A DNA stretch of 64,000 bases from Solirubrobacteraceae bacterium (GCA_030447505.1 JAUJOT010000002.1:248001-312000); one strand, 5' to 3'; counted from the first letter of the stretch, positions 28,496 to 41,138 are shown. Notes: a model not told the origin generated them from the sequence alone. Numbers and translations: made by a program.

Positions 28496-29578
28496 TCAGT
28501 TGACGGCGAAGGACCCTGCGCCGAGCAGGCGGCGCAGCTCCTCCGGCGTCGAGGAGCGGGACTCTGCGAGCTTCTGGGTGATCTTGCCCTGGCGCACGAG
28601 CGTCGCGAGCGCCGCGTCCATCGTCTGCATGCCGACCGACGCGCCGGTCTGCAGCGAGGAGTAGATCTGGTGCGTCTTGCCCTCGCGGATCAGGTTGCGG
28701 ATCGCCGGGGTCGCGAGCAGCACCTCGCAGGCCGCGATGCGGCCGGCGCCGTCGGCGGTCGGCAGCAGCTGTTGGGTGATGATCCCCTGCAGCGCGACCG
28801 AGAGCTGGACGCGCACCTGCTGCTGCTGCGAGGCCGGGAAGACGTCGATGATGCGGTCGATCGTCTGCGGCGCGTCCTGGGTGTGCAGCGTGGCGAAGAC
28901 GAGGTGGCCGGTCTCGGCCGCGGTCAGCGCCGTGTGGATCGTCTCGAGGTCGCGCATCTCGCCGACGAGGATGACGTCTGGGTCCTGGCGCAGCGCGGCC
29001 TTCAGGCCGGCGCCGAAGGACTGTGCATCGGAGCCGATCTCGCGCTGGTTGACGATGCACCGCTTGTGGCCGTGGAGGAACTCGATCGGGTCCTCGATGG
29101 TCATGATGTGCTCGTCGCGGGTCGAGTTGATCTCGTCGATGACAGCGGCCAGCGACGTCGACTTGCCCGAGCCGGTCGGGCCGGTGACGAGCACGAAGCC
29201 GCGCGGCTTCTTGGCGAGTTCGTGCATCACGACCGGCAGGCCGAGCTCCTCGAGGCTCTTGATCGAGAACGGGATCAGCCGGAACGCGGCGCCGATCGCG
29301 GCGCGCTGGTAGTACGCGTTGACGCGGAACCGAGCACGGTTGGGGATCGCGTACGCGAAGTCGATCTGCCAGTCGGTCTCGAGCCGCTGGCGCTGATCGT
29401 TCGTGAGGATCGAGTACACGATCTCGCGTGTCTGCTCGGTGGTCATGACGGGGTACTCCTCCAGCGGCTGAAGGCGTCCCCGGACCCGTACCGTCGGATG
29501 GGCCCCGGCCGTCAGGTGCAGGTCGGAGGCGTTGCGCTCGATGACCTCGAGCAGTAGGTCGGCGAAGTCAAGGCTCAT
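28496..29578 (-). CDS. pilT: Twitching motility / pilus retraction ATPase
   Basis: NASDLHLTAGAHPTVRVRGRLQPL ... LVTGPTGSGKSTSLAAVIDEIN ... EDPIEFLHGHKRCIVNQREIG. Confidence 0.95.
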   Translation of the reverse strand: MSLDFADLLLEVIERNASDLHLTAGAHPTVRVRGRLQPLEEYPVMTTEQTREIVYSILTNDQRQRLETDWQIDFAYAIPNRARFRVNAYYQRAAIGAAFRLIPFSIKSLEELGLPVVMHELAKKPRGFVLVTGPTGSGKSTSLAAVIDEINSTRDEHIMTIEDPIEFLHGHKRCIVNQREIGSDAQSFGAGLKAALRQDPDVILVGEMRDLETIHTALTAAETGHLVFATLHTQDAPQTIDRIIDVFPASQQQQVRVQLSVALQGIITQQLLPTADGAGRIAACEVLLATPAIRNLIREGKTHQIYSSLQTGASVGMQTMDAALATLVRQGKITQKLAESRSSTPEELRRLLGAGSFAVN

Positions 29579-29659
29579 TACGGCGACCTATCGACTGGCG
29601 GTCGCTGCCCCGAGCGGCTTATGGGTACGAATTGGACGACCGTATGATCAGAGGCACGA

Positions 29660-31729
29660 ATGGCTGAGCGACGGACGCGAACGCGACAGAAGGAATCCGC
29701 CGAGCGCCGCCCGTGGCGCGTCGAAGGCGAGCGCAACGAGCCGGCCCGGCGCGACGAGCCGAGCGGCAGCGGCGGCGGGCGCATCCGACGGCCGCCGGGC
29801 TCGCGCCGCTTCTGGCAGTTCCTGCTGGTCCTGCTGGTCTTGAACATCATCCTCGGCCAGCTGATCCCGACGAGCGAGGACCGCCGCCTCGACGTGCCGT
29901 ACACCTTCTTCCGAGAGCAGGTGAAGGCCGGCAACGTCGAGGAGGTCAACGCACGCAGCGACGTGATCCAGGGCGAGTTCGACGAGGCGGTGAAGTTCGA
30001 GGATGACGGTCCGGAGAAGACGTTCGAGACCGTCCAGCCGACGTTCGCGCAGGACGACGAGCTGCTCGAGCTGCTGCTGCAGAAGGACGTCGAGGTCAAC
30101 GCCCGCCCGATCGACGAGGGCCGCTCGCTGCTGCTGACGCTGCTGATCTCGTTCGGCCCGTTTCTGTTGATCCTCGCGCTGATCGTCTACTTCATCCGCC
30201 GCAGCGGGGCCGGCGGTGGCGCGCTCGCGCTCGGGCGCTCGAAGGCCAAGCGCTATGACGACTCCGCCCAACGCGTCACCTTCGAGGACGTCGCGGGGAT
30301 CGACGAGGTCGAGGACGAGCTCAAGGAGATCGTCGACTTCCTGAAGAACCCCGACCGCTACCGCAAGCTCGGCGCGGCGTTTCCCAAGGGCGTGCTGCTG
30401 TCGGGCCCGCCCGGTACCGGCAAGACGCTGCTCGCGCGGGCGGTCGCCGGCGAGGCCGACGTGCCGTTCTTCTCGCTCAGCGCGTCGGAGTTCGTCGAGA
30501 TGGTCGTCGGCGTCGGCGCGTCGCGGGTACGCGACCTCTTCGAGCAGGCCAAGAAGGCGGCGCCGGCGATCATCTTCATCGACGAGCTCGACGCGATCGG
30601 GCGGGCGCGCGGCGGCGGTGGCGGCGGCTTCGGCGGCGGCAGCGACGAGCGCGAGCAGACGCTCAACCAGATCCTCACCGAGATGGACGGCTTCACCGGC
30701 TCGGAGGGCGTCATCGTGCTCGCCGCGACGAACCGCCCCGAGGTGCTCGACGCCGCGCTGCTGCGGCCCGGCCGCTTCGACCGGCGCCTGACCGTCAACC
30801 CGCCCGACAAGGACGGCCGCGAGGAGATCCTCAAGATCCACACGCGCTCGGTGCCGCTGAACGAGGACGTCAACCGCGAGCGGATCGCCGCGACGACGCC
30901 GGGCATGGTCGGCGCCGACCTGCGCAACCTCGTCAACGAGGCGGCGCTGATCGCCGCACGCCGCGACCACACGCAGGTCAGTGCGGCGGACTTCGCCGAC
31001 GCGCTCGAGCGGATCGTGCTCGGCGCCGAGCGCAAGATCACGCTGTCGGCCGAGGAGCGCGAGCGCACCGCCTACCACGAGGCGGGGCACGCCGTGCTCG
31101 GGATGCTCGAACCGGGTGCCGACCCCGTGCGCAAGGTGTCGATCGTGCCGCGCGGGCGCGCGCTCGGGGTGACGTTCCAGTCGCCCACGACGGACCGCTA
31201 CGGCTACGACGCGCGCTACCTCGAGGGCCGCATCGTCGGCGCGCTCGGCGGCCGCGCCGCCGAGGAGATCATCTACGGCAACGTCACGACGGGCGCCGAG
31301 TCCGACCTCGAGCAGGTGACGAGCATCGCGCGCCAGATGGTCGGGCGCTGGGGCATGTCCGACGTGATCGGGCTCGTCTCGGTGATTCCGGCACCCGGCG
31401 AGGAGCCGCACTACGGCCCCGGCGGCCGGGTCCAGGTCTCCGACGACACGCGCGAGCTCGTCGACCGCGAGGTGCGCCGGATCGTGGAGGCCTGCTACGA
31501 CCGCGCGCGGCGGATGCTCAATGCCAACCGCGAGCGGCTCGAGTCGCTGGCGCGCGCGCTGCTCGACAACGAGACGCTCGACCAGGACGACGCCTACCGC
31601 GCCGCCGGCTTCGAGCCCGGCGCGGCGCCCGGAGACACGCCAGCTGGCGAGGCCGCGAACGACGGGCCCGGGGCTACCGAGGACGCGCCCGACGAGCCCA
31701 TCGCCGCCGAGCTGCCGGCCGGCTCCTGA
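29660..31729 (+). CDS. ftsH: ATP-dependent zinc metalloprotease FtsH
   Basis: [60 protein letters not shown]. Confidence 0.97.
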   Translation: MAERRTRTRQKESAERRPWRVEGERNEPARRDEPSGSGGGRIRRPPGSRRFWQFLLVLLVLNIILGQLIPTSEDRRLDVPYTFFREQVKAGNVEEVNARSDVIQGEFDEAVKFEDDGPEKTFETVQPTFAQDDELLELLLQKDVEVNARPIDEGRSLLLTLLISFGPFLLILALIVYFIRRSGAGGGALALGRSKAKRYDDSAQRVTFEDVAGIDEVEDELKEIVDFLKNPDRYRKLGAAFPKGVLLSGPPGTGKTLLARAVAGEADVPFFSLSASEFVEMVVGVGASRVRDLFEQAKKAAPAIIFIDELDAIGRARGGGGGGFGGGSDEREQTLNQILTEMDGFTGSEGVIVLAATNRPEVLDAALLRPGRFDRRLTVNPPDKDGREEILKIHTRSVPLNEDVNRERIAATTPGMVGADLRNLVNEAALIAARRDHTQVSAADFADALERIVLGAERKITLSAEERERTAYHEAGHAVLGMLEPGADPVRKVSIVPRGRALGVTFQSPTTDRYGYDARYLEGRIVGALGGRAAEEIIYGNVTTGAESDLEQVTSIARQMVGRWGMSDVIGLVSVIPAPGEEPHYGPGGRVQVSDDTRELVDREVRRIVEACYDRARRMLNANRERLESLARALLDNETLDQDDAYRAAGFEPGAAPGDTPAGEAANDGPGATEDAPDEPIAAELPAGS

Positions 31730-31743
31730 CAGCGCGCCTGCCG

Positions 31744-32376
31744 ATGGGCGTCCGCGAGCTCGAGGCGGCGGCCGCGCTGTACGCGAGCGCGGCGCTCGAG
31801 CCGCTCGGACCGCTGCAGATCGTCGACCGCCTGCTCGAGCTGTGGCTGGCGCGCGGGCTGCCGATGGCGGCGACGAGCGGCGGGTCGCGCGCGCTGGACC
31901 GCTACTGGCTGCAGCGCAACGACCGGCTGACCGACGCCGAGCGGCGCGACGTCCACGCCCACGTCTTCGACGCGCGCTTCGACGAGCTGTGGACGGCGCT
32001 GGTGGTCGCGCTCGCGCAAGAGCGCGCCGACCCGCAGCGGCACGCCGAGATGCTGCGAGCGCACCTCGCGGCCCGGATCGACGAGCAGACGCTCGCGCTG
32101 ACGGCGCTGCTGTACGCCCAGCTGCGCGCGGCGCTCGACGTCCTCGGCGAGCGCGACATCCTCGACGCGCAGCGCGCGGGCGACATGTGGCAGCTGATCG
32201 CCCACCGCGCGCGGCTGGACCTCGGCACGGAGCCCGACGTGGCGCGGGCACAGACGATCGCGGCCACCGGCAGCGAGATCATCGCCTGGCTCGCAGCCGA
32301 GCAGGACGGCGACGTCCCCGACGAGGTGGCCGACGCCGCCCGCTCGTGGCTGGCGGTGGCGGCGCGGCCGCCGTAG
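31744..32376 (+). CDS. Hypothetical alpha-helical protein
   Basis: Open frame directly downstream of ftsH, no recognised family. Confidence 0.6.
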   Translation: MGVRELEAAAALYASAALEPLGPLQIVDRLLELWLARGLPMAATSGGSRALDRYWLQRNDRLTDAERRDVHAHVFDARFDELWTALVVALAQERADPQRHAEMLRAHLAARIDEQTLALTALLYAQLRAALDVLGERDILDAQRAGDMWQLIAHRARLDLGTEPDVARAQTIAATGSEIIAWLAAEQDGDVPDEVADAARSWLAVAARPP

Positions 32377-32392
32377 AACGCGTGGGCGGGCG

Positions 32393-34146
<1,754 letters not shown>

Positions 34147-34171
<25 letters not shown>

Positions 34172-34962
34172 CCAGCTTCAGGTCCGAATTCGCGCGCGGC
34201 CGTGCGCATCGAGTCCAACGGGGCCGCGTCGCCGGTCCAGATGGTGAAGCTCAACGCGCCCTGGCGAACCAGGATCTCAAGACCGTCGACGGTGTCGATT
34301 CCGCGGGTTGACGCCTCTGAAGTCAACGTGGTTCCGCCTGCCTTGTAGACCAGGTCCACTACGGTCGCGTACTCGGTTAGCCCATCGGCGTCGAGCGGCA
34401 GGTCCTTGAAGGGGGTGGACGAACGGTCGAGACCGACGCTCGTGCAGTTGACCAGCACGTCCGCCGAGATCGCGCGCGCGACGACGCGCGCGCCGAGGTC
34501 CGCGGCGCGCCGCGGCGTGCGGTTCCAGATCGACACGTCGGCGCCCGCGCGCGCGAGCGCCCAGACCGCCGCGCGCGCGCTGCCGCCGGCGCCGAGCACG
34601 AGCGCCGATCGCAGCGGCCGGTCGGCGAGCGCGGCGATCAGCCCCGGCGCGTCGGTGTTCTCGGCGGCGATCTCACCACCCTCGCCGAACGTCAGGGTGT
34701 TCGCCGCGCCGATCTCGCGCGCGGCGTCGCTGGCGGTCGTCGCGAGCGCCAGCGCGGACTCCTTGTGCGGGATCGTGACGTTCGCCCCGCGAAAGCCGGC
34801 GCCGTGCAGCGCGCGCACCGTGTCGGCGAACACCGCGGGCGCGACGGGCAGGCGCTGGTAGCGCTGCAGACCGGCCGCGCGCATCATCGCCGGCGAGCGG
34901 CTGTGGCCGACGGGCCAGCCGAGCACGCCGTAGCGGGCTGCGGCGTCCGCCTTGGTCAGCAC
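34147..34962 (-). CDS. aroE: Shikimate dehydrogenase
   Basis: YGVLGWPVGHSRSPAMMRAAG ... GANVTIPHKESAL ... GAANTLTF ... VLGAGGSARAAVWAL. Confidence 0.93.
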
Positions 34963-36563
34963 GTCGTCGGGGACCTGCCGCCGGCCTCGGCGCGGGCGGC
35001 GTCGTAGCGCTCGGAGTCGCGCTGGAACTGCTCGATCGTGTCCGAGAAGGCGTGCTCGCCGCAGGTTCCCGGCTTGACGACGAAGTAGCGGAAGCTCACG
35101 TTCGCCGGCCTGGCCGCGGCGCGGATCGACGCCATGCCGGGATTGCCGATCGGCGTCGGCGGCAGCCCCGCGCGCTTGCGCGTGTTGTACGGCGAGTCGC
35201 TCTCCAGCTCGGACCGCGTCAGGGCGCCGCTGGGCTTGTTGAGGGCGTAGCGCGTCGTCGCGTCGATGCCGAGCGGGATGCCATCCTTGAGGCGGTTGTA
35301 GATGACGGCCGAGATCAGCCGGCGCTCCTTCTCGAGCTGCGCCTCGCGCTCGACCATCGACGCGATGATCAGCACCTCGTAGGCGGTCAGGTTCTTGCGC
35401 CGCGCGCGGTCGAGGTCGACGCTTGCGAAGTTGTCGCGAAACGCCTGAAGCTGGCGCTCGACGAGGTCGCGCGCGGGCGCTCGCGCGCGCAGCTCGTACG
35501 TCGCCGGGAAGAGGAAGCCCTCCAGTGACCGCGTGCCCTGCGGAGCGCCGTAGCGGAACGGGTTCAGCGCGCCCTTGAAGCGCTTGGACGCCTGGAGGTA
35601 GTCGCCGGTCAACCCGGCGCGCTCGGCGATCGGAGCGATCTCGCGGCGCGAGCGACCCTCGGGGATCGTGATCTTCACGGTCGCGGGCTTTGTCGTGACC
35701 TCCGCCTTGCTGCTGAGCGCGGCGATCGCCCTGCCGTAGGTCATGTCCTCGCGCAGCGCGTAGCTGCCCGAGCGCAGGTTCTCGCGCTTGCCGGCCAGCG
35801 TGGCGCGCACGCTGAAGAGGAAGCCAGAGTCGACGACGCCGGCGCTTGCGAGCTGGTCGCCGATCTCGCGCGCGCTGGAGCCCGGCGGGATCGTGACCCG
35901 CACCGGCGCTCCCTCGGCGCTGCCGAAGGGCTGAAAGAGCATCAGCGCGCCGGTCACGACGACTGCCAGGACGGCGAGCGCGAACAGCCCGATCAGGCGG
36001 CCGCCGACCGAGCGGCGCCGGCGGCGGGCCGGGCCGGGGCGCGTGTTGCCGGGCGGGGTCACGATCGGGCGCGGCGCGCGGCGCACGCGGCGGATGCCGA
36101 TCGGCCGCTCGGTCTCGTCGTCGAGCACGCCAGCCGGCGCGGCGGGCGGCGCCGGCGGCTGAGGTTCGATGCGGCGTACGCCGTCCTTCGCGTCGACGGA
36201 CGCGCCGAGCCTGCGGTCGCCCACGCGCGGCGCCGGCTGAGCGGGGACGGGGCGGACGGGACGAGCGCGCTCGGCGGGCGTCGCGCGGGCGGGGCGAGGC
36301 CGCTGCGGGGGTGCCTTGCCGGCGGGTCGGCCGCGCTGCGCCGCTGCCTCGCGCTCGGCGGCGGGCTTCGGCGTTCGTGCTTGAGGTCGGATCGGGATCG
36401 GTTCTGCATGCCGGGCCTGCGGTGCGTCGTCAGCGGGTGCGGCGGGGGGCGCGGCGGGCGCAGCGCCCCCCGTGCGCCGCGCTTCGCGCTCCATGCGCGC
36501 GCGCTCGCGTTCCTCGGCCGTCCGTTCGCGGCCGGAACCGGATTCTCGGCGTGACCTGCTCAT
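34956..36563 (-). CDS. mltG: Endolytic murein transglycosylase
   Basis: Single TM, VTIPPGSSAREIGDQLASAGVV, LEGFLFPATYEL, IIASMVEREAQLEKERRLISAVIYNRL. Confidence 0.93.
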   Translation of the reverse strand: MSRSRRESGSGRERTAEERERARMEREARRTGGAAPAAPPAAPADDAPQARHAEPIPIRPQARTPKPAAEREAAAQRGRPAGKAPPQRPRPARATPAERARPVRPVPAQPAPRVGDRRLGASVDAKDGVRRIEPQPPAPPAAPAGVLDDETERPIGIRRVRRAPRPIVTPPGNTRPGPARRRRRSVGGRLIGLFALAVLAVVVTGALMLFQPFGSAEGAPVRVTIPPGSSAREIGDQLASAGVVDSGFLFSVRATLAGKRENLRSGSYALREDMTYGRAIAALSSKAEVTTKPATVKITIPEGRSRREIAPIAERAGLTGDYLQASKRFKGALNPFRYGAPQGTRSLEGFLFPATYELRARAPARDLVERQLQAFRDNFASVDLDRARRKNLTAYEVLIIASMVEREAQLEKERRLISAVIYNRLKDGIPLGIDATTRYALNKPSGALTRSELESDSPYNTRKRAGLPPTPIGNPGMASIRAAARPANVSFRYFVVKPGTCGEHAFSDTIEQFQRDSERYDAARAEAGGRSPTTC

Positions 36564-36589
36564 CTAGCCGTCGGTATTCGTCATGAACG

Positions 36590-37009
36590 CTACCCGGCCT
36601 CCCGTGGCGCGTGCGCTGCGAGCCAGCCTGTGAGCAGGTGCGCGGCGGCCCGCGAGTCCTCCGACGACGTCGGATCGCCCGGATCGCGGCTGGCGAGCAG
36701 CGTCGTGAAGCGCTCGTCGTAGAACTCGACCGGCACGTCGATGCGCTCGGCGAGGCGCGCGGCCCAGGCCCGCGTCTGTGCCGTCTGCGCGGAGTCGCGA
36801 CCCGACAGCGACAGCGGCAGGCCGACGACGACGCGCCCGATCTCGCGCTCGCGAACGAGATCCACGACGCGCGCCAAGCCCTTGCGCGTCGCGGGCCGCA
36901 GGACGGGCTCGATCGGCGTCGCGAGCGTTCCCGTCGGGTCGCTCAGCGCGCACCCGCAGCGTGCGACGCCGTAATCGAGGGCGAGCACCCGCCGCAGGTC
37001 GTCAACCAT
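36590..37009 (-). CDS. ruvX: YqgF/RuvX Holliday junction resolvase-like protein
   Basis: VLALDYGVARCGCALSDPTG ... VVVGLPLSLSGRDSAQTAQTRAWAARL ... YDERFTT. Confidence 0.93.
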   Translation of the reverse strand: MVDDLRRVLALDYGVARCGCALSDPTGTLATPIEPVLRPATRKGLARVVDLVREREIGRVVVGLPLSLSGRDSAQTAQTRAWAARLAERIDVPVEFYDERFTTLLASRDPGDPTSSEDSRAAAHLLTGWLAAHAPREAG

Positions 37010-39671
37010 CGTGCTGGCGATCGGCCGCGAGCGCGTCCGCGATCGCCGCGCGCGCCGCCGCGATCGCCTCAGGGAGCTTGTCCGGGTCGCGACCGCCGGC
37101 CTGCGCCATCGTGTCCCGTCCCCCTCCCCCGCCGCCGGCGACCGCCGCGGCCGCCTTGACGACCGCGCCCGCCTTGACGCCGCGTGCGACGAGCGGCGGC
37201 GAGACCGCCGCGACGAGGTGCACGCGCCCGTCGACGGCTGCGCCGAGCACGGTCGCCGACTGCTCGCCCAGCCGGCCCTTGATGCGGTCGGCGACGTCCA
37301 TCAGCTGCTTCGCGCCGCCCGCGCCGCTGACGACCTCGGCGACGACGTCGGCGCCCGCGATCTGCGTCGCAGCGGCCGCCAGCGCGTCGACGTCGACGGC
37401 GGTCGCGGCGCTGTCGGCCGACGACGCCTTCGCCGCCTGCCTGGCGCAGTCGCGCAGCTCGAGGACCGCTTCCGGCAAGCGCTCGACGGCGCACTTCAGC
37501 AGTGCCGCCGCCGCGCGCGCCTTCGCATCGTTCGCGCGCAGCTCGGCGACGGCGGCCGGCCCGGTGATCGCCTCGATGCGGCGCACGTTCGCCGCGCTCG
37601 AGCTCTCGCCGAGCAGCTTGAAGACGCCGATCTCCGCGGTCGAGCGCACGTGCGTGCCGCCGCACAGCTCGCGCGAGTACGTGCCGTCGCCGATCTGCAC
37701 CATCCGCACGACGTCGCCGTACTTCTCCCCGAAGAGCGCCATCGCGCCGAGCGCGCGCGCCTCCTCGAGCGTCGTCGTGATCGGGCGCACCTGGTCGTTG
37801 CGCAGCACCCACTCGTTGACGCGATCCTCGATCGCCTGCAGGTCCTCCGCCGAGATCCGCTCGCCGTGCGAGAAGTCGAAGCGCAGCTTGTCGGGCCCGA
37901 CGTAGGAGCCCGCCTGGCGCACGTGCGTGCCCAGGCGCTCGCGCAGCGCGGCGTGCAGGAGGTGCGTCGCGGTGTGGTTGGCGGCCGTCGCCGTGCGCGC
38001 CGCGCGGTCGACGCGTGCGACGACGCGCTCGCCGGGCTGCAGCTCGCCGCGCTGCAGCTCGACGACGACCGCCTGGTCGTCGCCGACGCGCACGACGTCG
38101 ACGACGCGCGACGCGCAGTCGCCGACCTCGCACTCGATCGTCCCGCCGTCGGCGATCTGGCCGCCGCCGGTTGCGTAGAACGGCGACTCGGCGAGCTTGA
38201 CGAGCAGGCGCTCGCCGTCTGGCTGCAGCGCACCGATCGTCGTGTGCTGCTCGAGCGTCTCATAGCCCGTGAAGTCGGTCTCGAAGCCCGCCGTGCGCGA
38301 CAGCGCACGCGCCTGCTCGCGCACGCCGCCTGCGGCGGTCGCCTCCGCGCGGCCGCCCGCCCGGGCGCGGGCGCGCTGCTGCTCCATCAGCGCGTCGAAG
38401 CCGGTCGTGTCGACCTCCAGGCCCTGCTCGAGCGCGAGCTCGCGCGTGACCTCGAACGGAAAGCCGTAGGTGTCGTGCAGCTTGAAGGCGTCGATCGCGG
38501 GGATGCCCGGGCGCGAGCTACGACGCGAGCGCTCGATGACCTCCTCGAGCAGCTTCGTGCCCTGCTCCAGAGTGCGGCCGAAGCCCTCCTCCTCGGAGCG
38601 CACCCAGCGCATGATCGGGTCGCGCTCGCGCTCGAGCTCGGGATACGCGCCGCCCATGATCTCGATGACCTGCTCGGCGAACGCCGGCAGAAAGCCGTGC
38701 TGCATCCCGATCCGGTTGCCCTGCTGGATCGCACGGCGCATGATCCGCCGCAGGATGTAGCCGCGGTCCTCGTTGGACGGCACGACGCCGTCGGCGATCA
38801 GGAACGTCATCGCGCGCGCATGGTCGGAGAGGATCCGCAGCGCGCGCTCGTCGGGGTCCTCGGACGCCAGCCGGCGGCCGAGCGCCATCAGCGGCGCGAA
38901 CGTGTCGGTCTCGAAGACCGTCTCGACGCCCTGCTGGATGACCGCCATGCGCTCCAGCCCGAGGCCCGTGTCGATGTTGTTCGCGGGCAGCGGCGCGAGC
39001 GTCGGGCGGCCCTGCTCGTCCTTGCCGAGGTCGTACTGGGTGAAGACGAGGTTCCAGTACTCGAGGAAGCGCTCGTTCTCGCCGCCGGGCAGGTCGTCCT
39101 CGCTGCCGAAGTCCAGGCCGCGATCGATGTAGAGCTCGCTGCACGGCCCGCATGGCCCGTTGTCGCCGGCCTGCCAGAAGTTCTCCGAGCGCGGGCACAG
39201 GACGATCCGCTCGCGTGGCACGCCGACCGACAGCCACGCCTCGATCGCCTCCTCGTCGGGGCCGAGGCCGAGCTCCTCGTCGCCCGCGAAGACCGTGATC
39301 CAGATGTCGTCGGGGTTGAAGCCAAAGCCGGTCTGCGACAGCTCCCAGGCCCACTCGACGGCCTCCTGCTTGAAGTAGTCGCCGATCGAGAAGTTGCCGA
39401 GCATCTCGAAGAAGGTCAGGTGCCGGGCGGTGTTGCCGACGTTGTCGATGTCCGTCGTGCGAAAGCACTTCTGGACCGTCGTCAGGCGCGGGCGCGGCGG
39501 CGTCTCCTCGCCGCGGAAGTACGGCACGAGCGGATGCATGCCGGCCGTCGTGAGCAGCACGGACGGGTCGTAGGCCGACGGCACGAGCGACGCCGAGGGC
39601 AGGCGCTTGTGGTCGTGGGCCTCGAAGAACCCGAGGAACGTCTCGCGGATCTCGGCGGTCGTCTTGGCCAT
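37002..39671 (-). CDS. alaS: Alanyl-tRNA synthetase
   Basis: MAKTTAEIRETFLGFFEAHDHKRLPSASLVPSAYDPSVLLTTAGMHPLVPYF ... GNFSIGDYFKQEAVEWAWEL ... HTATHLLHAAL. Confidence 0.97.
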   Translation of the reverse strand: MAKTTAEIRETFLGFFEAHDHKRLPSASLVPSAYDPSVLLTTAGMHPLVPYFRGEETPPRPRLTTVQKCFRTTDIDNVGNTARHLTFFEMLGNFSIGDYFKQEAVEWAWELSQTGFGFNPDDIWITVFAGDEELGLGPDEEAIEAWLSVGVPRERIVLCPRSENFWQAGDNGPCGPCSELYIDRGLDFGSEDDLPGGENERFLEYWNLVFTQYDLGKDEQGRPTLAPLPANNIDTGLGLERMAVIQQGVETVFETDTFAPLMALGRRLASEDPDERALRILSDHARAMTFLIADGVVPSNEDRGYILRRIMRRAIQQGNRIGMQHGFLPAFAEQVIEIMGGAYPELERERDPIMRWVRSEEEGFGRTLEQGTKLLEEVIERSRRSSRPGIPAIDAFKLHDTYGFPFEVTRELALEQGLEVDTTGFDALMEQQRARARAGGRAEATAAGGVREQARALSRTAGFETDFTGYETLEQHTTIGALQPDGERLLVKLAESPFYATGGGQIADGGTIECEVGDCASRVVDVVRVGDDQAVVVELQRGELQPGERVVARVDRAARTATAANHTATHLLHAALRERLGTHVRQAGSYVGPDKLRFDFSHGERISAEDLQAIEDRVNEWVLRNDQVRPITTTLEEARALGAMALFGEKYGDVVRMVQIGDGTYSRELCGGTHVRSTAEIGVFKLLGESSSAANVRRIEAITGPAAVAELRANDAKARAAAALLKCAVERLPEAVLELRDCARQAAKASSADSAATAVDVDALAAAATQIAGADVVAEVVSGAGGAKQLMDVADRIKGRLGEQSATVLGAAVDGRVHLVAAVSPPLVARGVKAGAVVKAAAAVAGGGGGGRDTMAQAGGRDPDKLPEAIAAARAAIADALAADRQHDG

Positions 39672-41062
39672 CACGCGGCGATTGTGGCGCATCCCACGAT
39701 CGCGTCCCCGCGCAGGAAGACCGCGGTCTGCCCGGGCGCCGCGCCGTGAAACGGCTCGTCGAGGTGGATTCGATCCCCCTCCAGCCGGCAGCCCAGCGCC
39801 GGCGCGTGGTAGCGCAGGCGCACCGCGTCGGGGTCGGCGGCGTGCAGGCGCAGGCCGCGCACGCGCACCGTGCTCGTCGCAAGCTGCTCGCGTGTGCCGA
39901 CGGTGACGGTGTTGGCGCGCGCGTCGGTCGCCAGGACGTAGAGCGGCTGCGCCGCAGCGATCCCCAGGCCCTTGCGCTGGCCCACCGTGAAGCCGTGGTG
40001 ACCGTCGTGGCGGCCGACCACGCGCCCCGCCCGGTCGACGATCTCGCCCGGGCGCTCGCGCAGCCCTCCGTGCCGGGCGAGGAACGTCGCGCGACCGGTG
40101 CCGGCAAGAAAGCACAGATCCTGCGACTCGGGCTTGCGCGCGACCTCCAGGCCGGCGGCCTCGGCGAGCGCTCGGACGTCCTCCTTCGTGTGCTCGCCGA
40201 GCGGGAAGCGCAGGCGCGCGAGCGCCTCGCGGCCGAGGGCGGCGAGCATGTACGTCTGGTCCTTGGCGCGATCGGCGGCGAGCCGCAGCAGCCCGTCGTC
40301 GGTTCGGCGCGCGTAATGGCCCGTCGTCAGCGTGGCGGCGCCGAGCCGGTCGGCGAACTCGACCATCGCGTCGAGGCGCACGTGGCCGTTGCAGCGCACG
40401 CAGGGGTTCGGGGTGAGCCCGTCGGCGTGCTCGCGCAGCCAGGGGTCGACGACGGCGCCGCGGAACTCGTCGCGCAGGTCGAGTGTGAAGTGCGCCATGC
40501 CGAGCTCGTGCGCGAGCCTGCGCGCGCCGCGCACCGCGGCCGCCGAGCAGCACGAGCGCTCGCCGTCGTTGTCGGCGTCGGCCCACAGCTCGAGCGTCAC
40601 CGTCGCGACGTCGCCGTCGCTGAGGATCGCCGCGACGGCGCTGTCGACGCCGCCGGACATCGCCACGAGCGTGCGGCGCGGGTCGCTCGGCAGCGCACCG
40701 CCGACGCGCACCGCGGCGCCGAGCGCGCGGTGCAGCGCATCGGACACGAGGTCTGCCGCGTGCAGCTTGCCCGCGCTCAGGCCCCCGAGCTCGGCGGCGA
40801 TCTGCGGCGAGCCGATCCGCGCGGCGTCAAGCAGGCCCGCGCCCTCGACGAGCTCGACGGCCGCGCTGCCGGCCGCGATCATCGTCCCGCAGCCGCTGGC
40901 CTCGAAGCCGGCCGCGGCGACGCGCTCGCCGTCGATCGCCAGCGAGAAGCGCACGAGGTCGCCGCAGGCGGCGCCGCCGGCGGCGCCATGGAAGGCGCCC
41001 GCGACGGCGCGACCGCGGCCACGCGGGTGGTTGAGGTGATCTTCGAAGCGCTCGTCGGGCAC
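39671..41062 (-). CDS. mnmA: tRNA 2-thiouridine(34) synthase MnmA fused to an N-terminal IscU/NifU-like scaffold domain
   Basis: N-term DHLNHPRGRGRA...GGAACGDLVRFSLAIDGERVAAAGFEASGCGTMIAAGSAAVEL; then VAMSGGVDSAVAAIL, TPNPCVRCNGHVRLD, TGHYARR, SQDLCFLAG. Confidence 0.9.
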   Translation of the reverse strand: MPDERFEDHLNHPRGRGRAVAGAFHGAAGGAACGDLVRFSLAIDGERVAAAGFEASGCGTMIAAGSAAVELVEGAGLLDAARIGSPQIAAELGGLSAGKLHAADLVSDALHRALGAAVRVGGALPSDPRRTLVAMSGGVDSAVAAILSDGDVATVTLELWADADNDGERSCCSAAAVRGARRLAHELGMAHFTLDLRDEFRGAVVDPWLREHADGLTPNPCVRCNGHVRLDAMVEFADRLGAATLTTGHYARRTDDGLLRLAADRAKDQTYMLAALGREALARLRFPLGEHTKEDVRALAEAAGLEVARKPESQDLCFLAGTGRATFLARHGGLRERPGEIVDRAGRVVGRHDGHHGFTVGQRKGLGIAAAQPLYVLATDARANTVTVGTREQLATSTVRVRGLRLHAADPDAVRLRYHAPALGCRLEGDRIHLDEPFHGAAPGQTAVFLRGDAIVGCATIAA

Positions 41063-41138
41063 GCCCGACGAGTCTAGATCGGGTCAGACGCCGCGAGTCG
41101 CGATCGCGAGGTCCGGCGCGTCCTGCACGACGGCCGCC

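Noticed and set aside
37002-39671. T-box or other aminoacyl-tRNA synthetase leader at alaS
   Set aside because: alaS start overlaps the mnmA stop; there is no leader sequence. No T-box sequence noticed at hisS/aspS either.
37011-39749. 912-aa + strand ORF opposite alaS, and similar long antisense ORFs (e.g. 39746-41077, 29648-32251, 5984-8323)
   Set aside because: High-GC codon-position bias opens the antisense frames; compositions are Arg/Ala/Asp-rich with no recognisable domains, while the opposite strand has clear families.
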